The position numbers were made by a program, and so were the translations under genes. From Streptomyces filamentosus (lineage in GTDB: Bacteria; Actinomycetota; Actinomycetes; Streptomycetales; Streptomycetaceae), in contig NZ_BNBE01000004.1 of assembly GCF_014654895.1 (NCBI RefSeq), forward strand, positions 1,116,001-1,180,000: a stretch of DNA of 64,000 nucleotides, read 5' to 3'. Below the pieces are notes generated by a model that was not told the origin of the DNA, searched no databases, and saw only the letters and a list, made by a program, of their open reading frames with translations. How positions within the stretch are numbered: position 1 is the first letter of the stretch; each line of letters opens with the position of its first letter. Shown here one piece after another: positions 26,288 to 35,160 of the stretch.

Positions 26288-26865
26288 GCGGGGCGCGGGC
26301 CGGGAGCGGGGCCCGGCGGCGCGGCCCCCTCCCTCCTCCCGCGCGCCGCCGCACGTGAGGGGCTGCCCCGGCCCGCGGGCGGCGCTCGGCTCGGAAGCGA
26401 CGCCCTCGGCGCCTCGCCGCTCACGCTCCAGACGGCCGCAGAGACATCGGACCGCGAGGCGGGGGTCCGGCCGGACCCGGTGGCCACGCACCTCGGCAAG
26501 CGCTCGGCCCTCGTGCGGCGGGCGGTCTTCCGGACCTTCGACGAGGTGGCCCGGCACGAGTTCGAGGAGGCGGCGGGCCTCCTCGCCGGCCGCCGCCCGC
26601 GCGGACGCCGTCCTCACCACCGCGATTTCCTCGAACGTCTCCACGGCGGCCTGGCTCCGGCCCTGGCGGTCGTCGGGTCACTCGTCGCCGAGGTCCTCGA
26701 CCGCGGCGGCGACGGCCACGAGCGGATGAAGGGGGCGGAGGAGACCGCCCGGCGCACCGGCCTCTTGTGAGGCGGGCCTCCGCGGCCGGACCACGTCCTC
26801 GCGGTGCGCGCGGGGGCGTCTCTCCGCACGAGGCCCTCCACCAGGGCGCGCAGGCGCGTCTCGTC

Positions 26866-26910
26866 GGCCTGCCGACCGCCGGTGACACGGCGTCCGGCGG
26901 TCGGCAGGCC
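26866..26910. terminator. 17-bp inverted repeat downstream of the GT4 gene
   Basis: GGCCTGCCGACCGCCGG (26866-26882) pairs perfectly with its reverse complement at 26894-26910 around an 11-nt loop. It lies about 150 bp beyond the stop of the leftward glycosyltransferase gene and is its likely terminator. Confidence 0.7.
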
Positions 26911-27060
26911 GCGGCGAGGCGGTGGGCGGAGCCGAGCGGGCGAGGGGCCGTCGACGGCTCGAAGGGGTTCGGCCGGAGCCGACCGGCCCGGGCCGCCGCG
27001 CGGACGGCGGCGTCCGCTCCGACGACGCCGGAGCGGACCCGGTCGACGGCCCAGGCCGGG

Positions 27061-29148
27061 TCACCTGACCGTGGCCAGGGGCCGCTCCGCGCGGGCCGCC
27101 GCGACCTCGGCGTAGTGCCCGGCCAGGGTCCCCGCCATGGCGGCGGAGGAGAACGTGGTGCGGACCAGCGTCCGGGCCCGCGCGGCCATCTCCGAGGCCG
27201 ACGCGTCGTCGACGGCGAGCAGGCGGACCAGCCCCTCGCCGAGCGTCTTTGCGCAGGAGGTGTCGATCAGGAGGCCGTTGTGTCCGTCGACGAGGTAGTG
27301 GGGCACGCCGCCGCGGAGCGGGCCCGCCGCGAGCAGTCCCGCCTCCATGGCTTCGAGGATCCCGAGGCCGAACTCCTCCTTGGCGCTGGCGCACACGTAG
27401 CGCGCGGGGACCCGCCGCGCCGGATCGGCCAGGCCCCGTTCGAGCATCCGGACCTCCGCGTTGGAGAGGGCGGGCAGGAGCACCAGGCGCCGCCGCGCCT
27501 CGGGGCAGGCACGGAGTGCGTCCTCGACGCGGGCGCGCACCGCGCGTTCCACGGGGTCGCCGTCGTGCGGGCTGCCGCCGACGAGGACCAGGGCCGCGTG
27601 CCGGTGGCATCCGGAGCCGATCCAGGAACGGACCAGGAGGTCCTGCTGCTTGACCGGGTGGAGCCGTCCCACGCTGAGCAGCACCGCCGCGCCGGCGTCC
27701 GCGGGCTCCGGGACGGCCGCGACCGCCCGGTCGACCGTCCGGAGGAGCTCCGCGCGCCTGGCCGCCTCCCGAGGGGGCGGCAGGTACGGCGGGATGCCCT
27801 CGGGCGGAGCGCTCGGCGCGCCCCCGCCGTCCCGGTCCGCCAGTTGCGGGTAGTACCGCAGCAGTTCCGGCGCGCCGCCGTCCCGGCCCGCGATGCCCAC
27901 CACGCGGTCGGCGCGTCCCACCAGCCGGTCCGCGACGAACACCCGGTGCAGGTCGTCCCGGAGGGCGGTCCCGTCGGCCGCGGGGGTGTCGTACCGCTCG
28001 GTGATCTGCCGGTGCGGGTCCGGGGTCGCCGTGAAGACGACGCGCGTCCCGGCCCTGCGGGCGCCCTCGGCGAGGGCGAGCGAGCCGTCGTCCGCGTAGC
28101 GGACGTGCAGGACGTCGACCGGCGCGGCCGACCGGGCGAAGAGCTCGGCGGTCCACCAGGCCATGGCCTCCCGGTGCCTCCCGGACTCGTCGGGGCGGAG
28201 CTGGCTCCCGCTGTCCACCGGGATCCTGAGGACCCAGTGGCCCGGGGCACGCCGCCGGAGCAGCACGGGGTCGGCCTCCAGCTCGGGCGTGCAGGCGGTG
28301 ACGACGGTGAGCACGCGGGCGACGGGGGCGGTGCCCGCGAGGGCGTCTCCGAGGGAGCCGAGGAGGACGCCCAGGCCGCCGCTCATGCCCTCGCCCGGAC
28401 GGTCGAGCCGCCCCAGCAGCATGGACTGGGCGACGACGACGCCGCGGCGCGGCGCGGCCCGGACCCGGTCGGCCGAGGGGTCCCGGCCCAGCAGCGCGAG
28501 GAGCGCGCGCTCGTACGCGTCCCCGGCCGTGCGGACGTCGGGTATGAGGGCCCGCCCGCCGGTCGCGCGGAGGAGCCGCCACGCGGCGTGCCGCGTCCGG
28601 CGGCCGGGCGCGGTCGCGGCGGCGCGGAGCTCCGGGCGGGTGAGGGGGCGCAGCCCGGCCGCCGCGGCGAGGTCCAGCATCGCGGCGACCGCCGCCTCCG
28701 GAGCGTTCCCGGTCCGGAGACCGGCGCTCAGGGCGGCCTCGGACCTCGTGGGGCCGAACCGCCGGACGACGTCCGGCCACGCGTCGAAGACGGCGCCGCG
28801 CGCGTGGTCGCCGTCCTCGAGCAGCCGGACGCACTCGGCCGGCGTCGGGACGCCTCCCGCGCGCACCAGCCTCCTCAGCCGCGCCAGCACGAGGTCACGG
28901 GGCGTCGCGAAGACGGCGGGGACCGTCGCGGGGCCGCCTCCCCGGTACTCGGCGCGCACCAGTTCCGCGAGCAGGTGCGGCGTGCCCGGCCAGCCGGGGG
29001 AGCCACCGGCCACGGGCGCCCGCCAGTGCGCCGCGCGGACGGCCAGGAACGGCTCGGACGGGTTCTCCCCGGCCGGACGCGGGCCGGCGCGCAGGGGGTG
29101 GTGGCCCGCGGGCACCGCGCGGACCCGGGCGGTGTGGGAGCGGTTCAT
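27061..29148 (-). CDS. GT4-family glycosyltransferase with an extra N-terminal domain
   Basis: A 695-aa protein. Residues about 235-690 form a GT-B glycosyltransferase of family GT4: GEGMSGGLGVLLGSLGDAL at its start (as in sucrose-synthase-type enzymes), LLSVGRLHPVKQQDLLVRSW at the start of the second Rossmann domain, and the donor-binding E-x7-E motif in KEEFGLGILEAMEAG. Residues about 30-230 are a helical domain rich in Arg and Ala that I do not recognise. The acceptor is unknown; the divergent neighbour is another glycosyltransferase at the edge of the carotenoid locus. ATG at 29148 follows GGAG. A GCATCCG element lies 57 bp upstream. Confidence 0.8.
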   Translation of the reverse strand: MNRSHTARVRAVPAGHHPLRAGPRPAGENPSEPFLAVRAAHWRAPVAGGSPGWPGTPHLLAELVRAEYRGGGPATVPAVFATPRDLVLARLRRLVRAGGVPTPAECVRLLEDGDHARGAVFDAWPDVVRRFGPTRSEAALSAGLRTGNAPEAAVAAMLDLAAAAGLRPLTRPELRAAATAPGRRTRHAAWRLLRATGGRALIPDVRTAGDAYERALLALLGRDPSADRVRAAPRRGVVVAQSMLLGRLDRPGEGMSGGLGVLLGSLGDALAGTAPVARVLTVVTACTPELEADPVLLRRRAPGHWVLRIPVDSGSQLRPDESGRHREAMAWWTAELFARSAAPVDVLHVRYADDGSLALAEGARRAGTRVVFTATPDPHRQITERYDTPAADGTALRDDLHRVFVADRLVGRADRVVGIAGRDGGAPELLRYYPQLADRDGGGAPSAPPEGIPPYLPPPREAARRAELLRTVDRAVAAVPEPADAGAAVLLSVGRLHPVKQQDLLVRSWIGSGCHRHAALVLVGGSPHDGDPVERAVRARVEDALRACPEARRRLVLLPALSNAEVRMLERGLADPARRVPARYVCASAKEEFGLGILEAMEAGLLAAGPLRGGVPHYLVDGHNGLLIDTSCAKTLGEGLVRLLAVDDASASEMAARARTLVRTTFSSAAMAGTLAGHYAEVAAARAERPLATVR

Positions 29149-29204
29149 CGCTTCTCCTCGTCGACGACGGTCGGCGGGCAGTTCTTCGCCGGCGGTCCGG
29201 GCGG

Positions 29205-29270
29205 CGGATGCACGGGCGGTGATCCGCCCGCCGGGGGCTGTGAGGACGCCGCCCGGCGGATCACCGCCCG
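29205..29270. promoter_or_regulatory. Divergent control region: GCATCCG element and 16-bp inverted repeat
   Basis: On the minus strand GCATCCG (29205-29211) faces the GT4 gene. Beside it a perfect 16-bp inverted repeat, CGGGCGGTGATCCGCC at 29213-29228 and its complement at 29255-29270, spans a 26-nt spacer. It could be an operator for both divergent glycosyltransferase genes. A second GCATCCG at 29314-29320 faces the GT1 gene. Confidence 0.5.
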
Positions 29271-29349
29271 GGGGGAGCGACGGGCCCCCGCCCCCGGCCC
29301 GTCCGCCGCTCGCGCATCCGGTCGGCGCGGGAAGGGCGAACCCCTCGGC

Positions 29350-30753
29350 ATGGAGTCATCAGCAGTCGCCCGGGGCCGCCCGCCGCGCGTGGTCGTCGTC
29401 AGTCCTCCCTTCGTCTCCCACGCGCAGCCGCTCTCCGTGCTGGCCGGCGCGCTGGCCCGCGAGGGCGCCGACGTGGTCCTCGCGTCCGGCCCGTCCTTCG
29501 AGGGCTTCGCGGCCCGCGCGGGCGTAGGGTTCGTACCGCTGACCGTGACACGGAACGCGAACACCGGAGTGGCGCGCAGCACCCGGCAGGCGCCCGGGGA
29601 GGCCGAGCGCCTGGAGGAGTTCCTGGACTCCACACGGCGCGGGGCGGTGTCCGCGCTGCTCACGCAGAGCCGTCACCGCGGCCGGGACATGCTGGCCGAT
29701 CCCGAAGGGACGCTGGCCGCGCTCCGCGCCCTCGACGCGCGGCTGCGTCCGGACTGGTACGTCGTCGACCAGTTGAGCTACCCCGTCACCCTGGCCCTGC
29801 ACTGCCTGGGCCTGCGCTACGCGACGTTCTGCCCCGGCCATCCCACGTACGTCCCGCCCTCCGAGGACGTGCGGTTCGGCGTGCCCTACGCGTGGCCCCG
29901 GGAGATCCGGCCCGGGGAGGACCGGCTGGAAGAGCTCCGGGCGGCGGCGGGAGCCGTGGAGACGGCGTTCACCCGGCGCTTCGCGGAGGTGGCGCGCGTC
30001 CACGCCCCGGAGGCCCCGCCCCCGGGCCGCGCCTTCGCGCTGGCCTCCCCGCACGCCGTGGCGTTCGCCTACCCGGAGTTCCCGTGGCTGCCGGACCACC
30101 CGGAGAGCGGGCCGTCACTGCTCTACGGAGGGCACTGCGGGCCCGCCGCCGAGCCGGATCCGGGCCCCGGGTGGAAGGAGGTGGTGGGGCGGCTCAGGGC
30201 CGGGCACGACCGTCTGGTGCTGATCGCCCTCGGGACGTTCCTCTCCGCCCGTGACGACGTCCTCGCGCTCCTCGTGGAGGGGCTGCGCTCCCGTGTGCCC
30301 GGGGCGGCGGCGATCGTGGCGGCGGGCGACCGGGCGGCGGCCCTGTCCGCGCTCGCGGGGCCCGGTGTCCACGTGGAGGCGACCGTGCCGCAGCGGTGGC
30401 TGCTGGGGAAGGTGGACGCCATGGTGCACCACGGCGGGAACAACTCCTTCACGGAGTGCCTGGCCTCCGGCACGCCCGCCCTCGTCCTGCCCTTCTCCAG
30501 CGACCAGTTCGCCATCGCCCACGACGCCGAGCGGGCCGGTGCCGCCCGGTGCGCCGACCCCTCCCGGCTGGACGGGCGGTCGGCCGGGGAGGCCCTGCGG
30601 CGGCTGCTCGACGACCCGCCGCCGGGTGTCGGCCGGTGGTCCCGGTGGGTCCGGCGCCGGGGCCCCGCCTGGACGGCGCGCGGGCTCATCCGGGAGATGT
30701 CCGGGGTCGGTGATCCGCGTTCCGCCGCGCCGGCGGCCCCGTGCGTTCGGTGA
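29350..30753 (+). CDS. GT1-family (MGT/CrtX-like) glycosyltransferase
   Basis: A 467-aa GT-B glycosyltransferase of family GT1. The N-terminal acceptor domain starts with VVVVSPPFVSHAQPLSVLAGAL, and the nucleotide-sugar site is HHGGNNSFTECLASGTPAL followed by PFSSDQFAIAHDAE. It probably transfers a sugar to a hydrophobic acceptor. Since it opens the carotenoid locus and carries a GCATCCG promoter element 30 bp upstream, a carotenoid hydroxyl is a reasonable acceptor, as for CrtX zeaxanthin glucosyltransferase. ATG at 29350. Its last 68 bp overlap the convergent sigma-factor gene. Fold is certain, acceptor inferred. Confidence 0.8.
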   Translation: MESSAVARGRPPRVVVVSPPFVSHAQPLSVLAGALAREGADVVLASGPSFEGFAARAGVGFVPLTVTRNANTGVARSTRQAPGEAERLEEFLDSTRRGAVSALLTQSRHRGRDMLADPEGTLAALRALDARLRPDWYVVDQLSYPVTLALHCLGLRYATFCPGHPTYVPPSEDVRFGVPYAWPREIRPGEDRLEELRAAAGAVETAFTRRFAEVARVHAPEAPPPGRAFALASPHAVAFAYPEFPWLPDHPESGPSLLYGGHCGPAAEPDPGPGWKEVVGRLRAGHDRLVLIALGTFLSARDDVLALLVEGLRSRVPGAAAIVAAGDRAAALSALAGPGVHVEATVPQRWLLGKVDAMVHHGGNNSFTECLASGTPALVLPFSSDQFAIAHDAERAGAARCADPSRLDGRSAGEALRRLLDDPPPGVGRWSRWVRRRGPAWTARGLIREMSGVGDPRSAAPAAPCVR

Positions 30754-31306
30754 CGACGAGGGCGAGCGTCCTCAGCGCCCTCCTGGTGTGGCTCTTGACC
30801 GTGCCGAGCGGCAGCCCCAGGCGCCGCGCGATCTCCGGCTGGGTGAGCCCCAGGTAGTAGGCGAGGAAGAGGATCTCGCGGCGGTCGGCCGGGAGTTCGG
30901 CGATGTGGGGGGCGATGCCGAGGCGTTCGACGGCGCGCGCGGCGGCGTCGGGGCTCTCCGGGGCCGGGCCCCGCGCCAGGCGGCGGGCCCCTTCGTGCCG
31001 TCGGACCAGGGCCCCCGACGCGTCGGCGGCCTTGTGGGCGGTGATGCCGCGCAGCCACGGCCCCAGGCCGCCGCGGCGGGGACAGTACCTGCGGGAGTGC
31101 AGCCAGACGTCCGCGAACACCTGCTGGGCGACGTCCTCCGCGTCGTGGAGGTCGACGCAGCGGTACCGGGCCCACCCGAGGACCCGGGGGTACCAGTCGG
31201 TGAAGAGCGCGTCGAAGGTCTCGCGCACGACGTCGCCGTGCGGCGGCCCGTCGCCGCTCCGGTCCTGGCAGTGGGCGCACGCGGGCGTGGGCGGTGTTTC
31301 GGGCAC
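30686..31306 (-). CDS. litS: LitS-like ECF RNA polymerase sigma factor
   Basis: A 206-aa ECF sigma factor. Region 2 reads FDALFTDWYPRVLGWARYR and HDAEDVAQQVFADVWLH (about residues 32-73); region 4 reads PADRREILFLAYYLGLTQ and EIARRLGLPLGTVKSHTRRA (about 138-178). In Streptomyces coelicolor the ECF factor LitS, itself under LitR, switches on the light-induced crt genes, and this gene lies at the edge of such a locus. The GTG at 31306 is chosen for a GGAG site 7 bp before it; a longer frame upstream is low-complexity. A CxxC (CAHC) lies near the N-terminus. The name LitS is by context. Confidence 0.72.
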   Translation of the reverse strand: MPETPPTPACAHCQDRSGDGPPHGDVVRETFDALFTDWYPRVLGWARYRCVDLHDAEDVAQQVFADVWLHSRRYCPRRGGLGPWLRGITAHKAADASGALVRRHEGARRLARGPAPESPDAAARAVERLGIAPHIAELPADRREILFLAYYLGLTQPEIARRLGLPLGTVKSHTRRALRTLALVVTERTGPPARRNADHRPRTSPG

Positions 31307-31525
31307 CGGTCGTCTCCGGACACATCCGGGGGAAGGGAGGAGGGTCGCGATGCCGACCGCCGTATCGGGTCCCTCGGGACGAGGCGGCGGCGAAGGGGTG
31401 CCCGCGGCGCAAGCCGACCACGGACGTCCGCCGGCCGCCACCCGGCGCGGTCCGGACGTGCGCCCCTCCGCCGCCCCGCCCGCTCCGCTCCCCCTCTCCT
31501 TCCCTCCGGAGAAGTCCGGCGGGGA

Positions 31526-32227
31526 TCAGGGACGTTGCGCGACGAAGGTGTGCGTGATGCCCGTCTGCCAGCCCGGCAGCGGAAGGCAGCGCACCCGGGT
31601 GAACCCCGCGCGCCGCAGCCGGGCGGTGAAGGCGTCCGTCGTGTCGAAGGCGAGCACGCTGCGGTAGAGGTGGCCGTAGAGCTCCGCGTCGCCGTGCAGC
31701 CGGGCCCACGGCCTGACGAAGCCGTTCACGACCGCCTTCCAGACGAGCCGGTCGGAGGGCCGTCCGCCGAGGCTGTACTCGTGCACGGCGAGGCGGCCGC
31801 CGGGCCGGAGGAGCCGGTGGACGAGGCGCAGCACGGCATCGGGGTCGGCGACGTTGCGCAGGAGGTACGCGGCGAGGACGGCGTCGTACGGTCCGCCGGC
31901 CTTGACCTCCTCCATGCTCTCGACCGGGGCGTGGACGAAGGAGACGCGCTCCGGCCACGCCTTGGCCCGGGCGCGCGCGAGCATGCCGGCCGACGCGTCG
32001 ACGCCGACCACCGTCGCCCGCGGCGCCGCGCGGAGCAGCGCCTCCGTGGACGTGCCGGTTCCGCATCCCAGGTCCAGCAGGGTGAGTCCGGCGCCTCCGC
32101 CGGGCAGCCCGAGCCGCCGGGCCGACCGCCGGAGGTGCGCGCGGTATCCGGGGCTGGCGGCCGTCATGAGGTCGTAGGTCGGCGAGGCGTGGTCGAACGC
32201 GGCGGCGAGGTCTCCGTCACGCAGCAT
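31526..32227 (-). CDS. crtT: CrtT-like SAM-dependent methyltransferase
   Basis: A 233-aa class I methyltransferase of the UbiE/CrtT type. The SAM-binding motif I is LLDLGCGTGTSTEALL (about residues 46-61), followed by VVGVDASAGMLARARAK and the motif LLRPGGRLAVHEYSLGG. In S. coelicolor crtT stands in crtYTU; its target in isorenieratene biosynthesis is uncertain. Here it is divergent from crtE, sharing a 222-bp control region. ATG at 32227 begins just before the conserved LAAAFDHASPTYDLM; an upstream extension is non-homologous. Confidence 0.78.
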   Translation of the reverse strand: MLRDGDLAAAFDHASPTYDLMTAASPGYRAHLRRSARRLGLPGGGAGLTLLDLGCGTGTSTEALLRAAPRATVVGVDASAGMLARARAKAWPERVSFVHAPVESMEEVKAGGPYDAVLAAYLLRNVADPDAVLRLVHRLLRPGGRLAVHEYSLGGRPSDRLVWKAVVNGFVRPWARLHGDAELYGHLYRSVLAFDTTDAFTARLRRAGFTRVRCLPLPGWQTGITHTFVAQRP

Positions 32228-32345
32228 GGTCGTGGACCTCCCTGGTCCGCGCGGTCCGGGCGTGGTCCTCCCAGGGTTCCCCACCGGGTCCGCCCCGGCC
32301 AGCGGACGCGCCGCGGCGCCGGGGACCACCGCCCGCCTGCGTGCG

Positions 32346-32381
32346 GGAACCCCCCGGTCGGCCCTGTGTCTGCTGCATCCG
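32346..32381 (+). promoter_or_regulatory. Candidate LitS-type promoter of crtE
   Basis: GGAAC (32346-32350), resembling an ECF -35 element, is followed after exactly 24 nt by GCATCCG (32375-32381), 69 bp before the crtE start. The same spacing occurs before the lipocalin gene. The GCATCCG may lie near the transcription start rather than at -10. Confidence 0.5.
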
Positions 32382-32449
32382 CGCGCGACCGCGGTACGGA
32401 ACATGCAGACGCACCGCACTGCCCGACGCACGGCAGCAAGGGAACCCAC

Positions 32450-33628
32450 ATGCGCATTCTCGACCCCCGTTCCATCGACAGGGACGTGCCCGCGGCCCTG
32501 GACCACGTGATCGACGACCTCCTCGGGCGGCGCCTAGCCGAGGCCCGGGTCGTGGAGGGGACCTTCGCCGCGGACATCGCCGGGCGGGTGGCCGCCTTCG
32601 CGGCCGGTGGCGGACGCCGCAGGTCGCAGTTGCTGTGGTGGTCCCTGCGCGCGGCCGGCGGCGGCGCCGACGAGGCCGGGGCGGCCCTGCGGGTGGCGGC
32701 CGCCGTGGAGCTCGTCCAGACGTGCGCCCTCATCCACGACGACGTGATGGACGGCTCCCGGCTCCGCAGGGGGAGTCCTTCCGTGCACGTCGCGCTGGAC
32801 CGCCAGTACGGCGCGGACGGCCCCGACCGGCCGCTCGGGGGCTTCGGCGGTTCCGGCGCGGTCCTCGCGGGCGACCTGGCCCTCGCCTGGGCGGACGACG
32901 CGTTCGCGGAGGCGCTCCTGACGACCCCGCACTCCGCCGGTCTCGGCGCGCGGTGGCGGGCGATGCGGACCGAGATGGTCGCCGGGCAGTACCTGGACCT
33001 CCAGACGCAGGTCACCGGCTCGCGTTCGGCCGGACGGGCGATGCGGACGGCCGTCCTGAAGACGGCGCGGTACTCCGCCGTGCACCCGCTGCTGCTGGGA
33101 GCGCTCCTGGCGGGGGCCGGCGAGCGGACGCTCCGGGGCCTGGGCCGGGCGGGGCTGTGCGCCGGCATCGCCTTCCAGCTGCGGAACGACCTCCAGGGGG
33201 TGTTCGGCGATCCGCGGCGCACCGGCAAACCGGCCCTCGAGGACCTGCGGACGGGCAAGGCGACCTACCTCGTGGCCGTGGCGCGGACGCTGTGCGTCCG
33301 CGCCGGGGACGCCGAGGGGCTGCGCCTCCTGGACTCCGTGGTCGGCTCCCCCTCCGCCACGGAGCGGGAGCTGTGCCGCGTGGCCGACCTGCTGGAGTCC
33401 TGCGGTGCCCGGGCCCACGTCGCCGGGCGCGCGGACCGGCTGTGCGCGCGGGCGGTGCGGACCCTCCGGCAGACGGAGCTGGTGCCGGGCCCGGCCGGGG
33501 AGGTGACGCGGCTCCTCCTCGACGCCGGGGGCGGGGGCGCGGAGGCGCGCGCCGGTACGGCGGCGGGCGGCGGGTTCTCCGGGGCGCCGTCCGTGCGCGC
33601 GGTGGCCGCGTCGGGAGCGGGCCGATGA
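32450..33628 (+). CDS. crtE: CrtE, geranylgeranyl diphosphate synthase
   Basis: A 392-aa trans-prenyltransferase that makes GGPP from FPP/IPP, the first committed step to carotenoids. The first Asp-rich motif is LIHDDVMDGSRLRRG (Asp97-Asp101). The second is AFQLRNDLQGVFGD (residues 241-254), where the usual first Asp is Asn246 and Leu-Leu is Leu-Gln; Asp247 and Asp254 remain. GKPALEDLRTGKAT is the typical downstream Lys motif. The C-terminal 30 residues are Gly/Ala-rich and probably flexible. ATG at 32450. It opens the crtE-crtI-crtB-Rieske operon, whose four genes overlap by 4 bp each. Confidence 0.9.
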   Translation: MRILDPRSIDRDVPAALDHVIDDLLGRRLAEARVVEGTFAADIAGRVAAFAAGGGRRRSQLLWWSLRAAGGGADEAGAALRVAAAVELVQTCALIHDDVMDGSRLRRGSPSVHVALDRQYGADGPDRPLGGFGGSGAVLAGDLALAWADDAFAEALLTTPHSAGLGARWRAMRTEMVAGQYLDLQTQVTGSRSAGRAMRTAVLKTARYSAVHPLLLGALLAGAGERTLRGLGRAGLCAGIAFQLRNDLQGVFGDPRRTGKPALEDLRTGKATYLVAVARTLCVRAGDAEGLRLLDSVVGSPSATERELCRVADLLESCGARAHVAGRADRLCARAVRTLRQTELVPGPAGEVTRLLLDAGGGGAEARAGTAAGGGFSGAPSVRAVAASGAGR

Positions 33629-35160
33629 GGCGGGTCCGGGGCAGGACGGACCACGTGGTGGTCGTGGGGGCCGGCTTCGCCGGTCTGTCGGCGGCGCTCC
33701 ACCTGCGGGGCGCCGGCCGGGAGGTGACGCTGGTCGAACGGGATCCCGCACCGGGCGGGCGGGCCGGGCGGCTGGACCTCGGCGGCTTCCGGGTGGACAC
33801 GGGGCCCACCGTCCTGACGATGCCCGCCCTCCTGGACGAGGCGTTCGCGGCCGTCGGGGACTCGCTGTACGACCGGGTGGAACTCGTACCGCTGCACCCG
33901 GCCTACCGGGCGTCGTTCTGGGACGGGAGCCGCGTCGACGTCCACACCGAGGCGGACGCCATGGCCGCGGAGGTGGAGCGGTTCGCCGGGGCCCGCGAGG
34001 CCGACGGCTACCTCCGCATGCGCGCCTGGCTGGGCAGGCTGTACGCGGTGCAGGAGCGCCGCTTCATCGACGCGAACTTCGACTCGCCGGCGCAGCTGCT
34101 CCACCCGGACCTGGTCCGGCTGGCGGCCCTCGGCGGACTCGGGCGCCTCGACCGGGCGATCGGGTCCTTCCTGTCGGACGAGCGTCTCCGGCGCGTGTTC
34201 TCGTTCCAGGCCCTCTACGCGGGCGTCCCCCCGTCGCGGGCGCTGGCCGCCTACGCGGTGATCGCCTACATGGACACCGTGGCCGGGGTGTTCTTCCCGC
34301 GCGGCGGCATGCACGCCGTGCCCGCCGCCATGGCGGACGCGGCCCGCCGTTCCGGCGTCGACCTGCGGTTCGGGGAGCGGGTGACGGCCCTGGAACGGTC
34401 GGGGGAACGGGTGACGGCGGTCGTGACGGAGGGGGGACGGATCCCGTGCGACGCGGTCGTGCTCACCACGGAACTCCCCCTCGCGTACCGGCTCCTGGGG
34501 CGCGCGCCCCGGCGTCCGCTCCGGGCGCGGCACTCCCCCAGCGCGGTGGTCCTGCATGCGGGGACCGACCGCACCTGGCCGGAACTGGCGCACCACACCC
34601 TTCTGTTCGGGTCCGCGTGGTCCCGCACCTTCGACGAACTGACCCGAACGGGAGAGCTGATGACCGACCCCTCCCTCCTCGTCACCCGCCCGACGGCCAC
34701 GGACCCCGCGCTGGCGCCGCCCGGCCGGCACCTCCACTACGTCCTGGCGCCCTGCCCCAACACGGAGATCGGCCCGGGAGCGGCGCACTGGGGCGACCTC
34801 GCCCCGGCCTACCGGGACTCGCTCGTCGCGGAGCTGGAGCGGCGCGGACTGGACGGATTCGGCGCGTCGATCGACGAGGAGTGCCTGGTGACCCCGGCCG
34901 ACTGGGCCGCCAGGGGGCACAGCGCGGGCACCCCGTTCTCCCTCTCGCACACCTTCGCCCAGACGGGGCCGTTCCGTCCGCGGAACCTGGTCCGGGGCAC
35001 GGAGAACGTCGTGCTCGCGGGCTGCGGGACCACGCCGGGCGTCGGGGTGCCCCCCGTCCTCGTCTCGGGCAAGCTGGCCGCCCGGCGGATCACCGGTGCC
35101 CCGCCGGGAGCCGTCCGCCGCGCGGCGCCCGCCGCGGCCGGCCGCCGGGAGGGCTCGTGA
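33625..35160 (+). CDS. crtI: CrtI, phytoene desaturase
   Basis: A 511-aa FAD-dependent carotenoid desaturase converting phytoene to lycopene. The N-terminal dinucleotide motif is HVVVVGAGFAGLSAALHLR, followed by ERDPAPGGRAGRL and VDTGPTVLTMP. In the middle VFFPRGGMHAVPAAMADAA is a CrtI hallmark, and the C-terminal bacterial-type signature is NVVLAGCGTTPGVGVPPVL. ATG at 33625 overlaps the crtE stop. Length and all motifs fit an active bacterial CrtI. Confidence 0.92.
   Translation: MRRVRGRTDHVVVVGAGFAGLSAALHLRGAGREVTLVERDPAPGGRAGRLDLGGFRVDTGPTVLTMPALLDEAFAAVGDSLYDRVELVPLHPAYRASFWDGSRVDVHTEADAMAAEVERFAGAREADGYLRMRAWLGRLYAVQERRFIDANFDSPAQLLHPDLVRLAALGGLGRLDRAIGSFLSDERLRRVFSFQALYAGVPPSRALAAYAVIAYMDTVAGVFFPRGGMHAVPAAMADAARRSGVDLRFGERVTALERSGERVTAVVTEGGRIPCDAVVLTTELPLAYRLLGRAPRRPLRARHSPSAVVLHAGTDRTWPELAHHTLLFGSAWSRTFDELTRTGELMTDPSLLVTRPTATDPALAPPGRHLHYVLAPCPNTEIGPGAAHWGDLAPAYRDSLVAELERRGLDGFGASIDEECLVTPADWAARGHSAGTPFSLSHTFAQTGPFRPRNLVRGTENVVLAGCGTTPGVGVPPVLVSGKLAARRITGAPPGAVRRAAPAAAGRREGS

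Larger units (their letters stand above)
26181..27060. other. 880-bp stretch with no supported gene
   Basis: The stretch contains 11-bp direct repeats at 26255-26287 and a strong inverted repeat at 26866-26910. A rightward open frame runs 26192-26770; its part after about 26440 has coding-like third positions and reads like a helical fragment (SALVRRAVFRTFDEVARHEF), but I recognise no family, and the first part is low-complexity. It may be a decayed gene. No tRNA or other RNA gene is visible. Confidence 0.5.
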
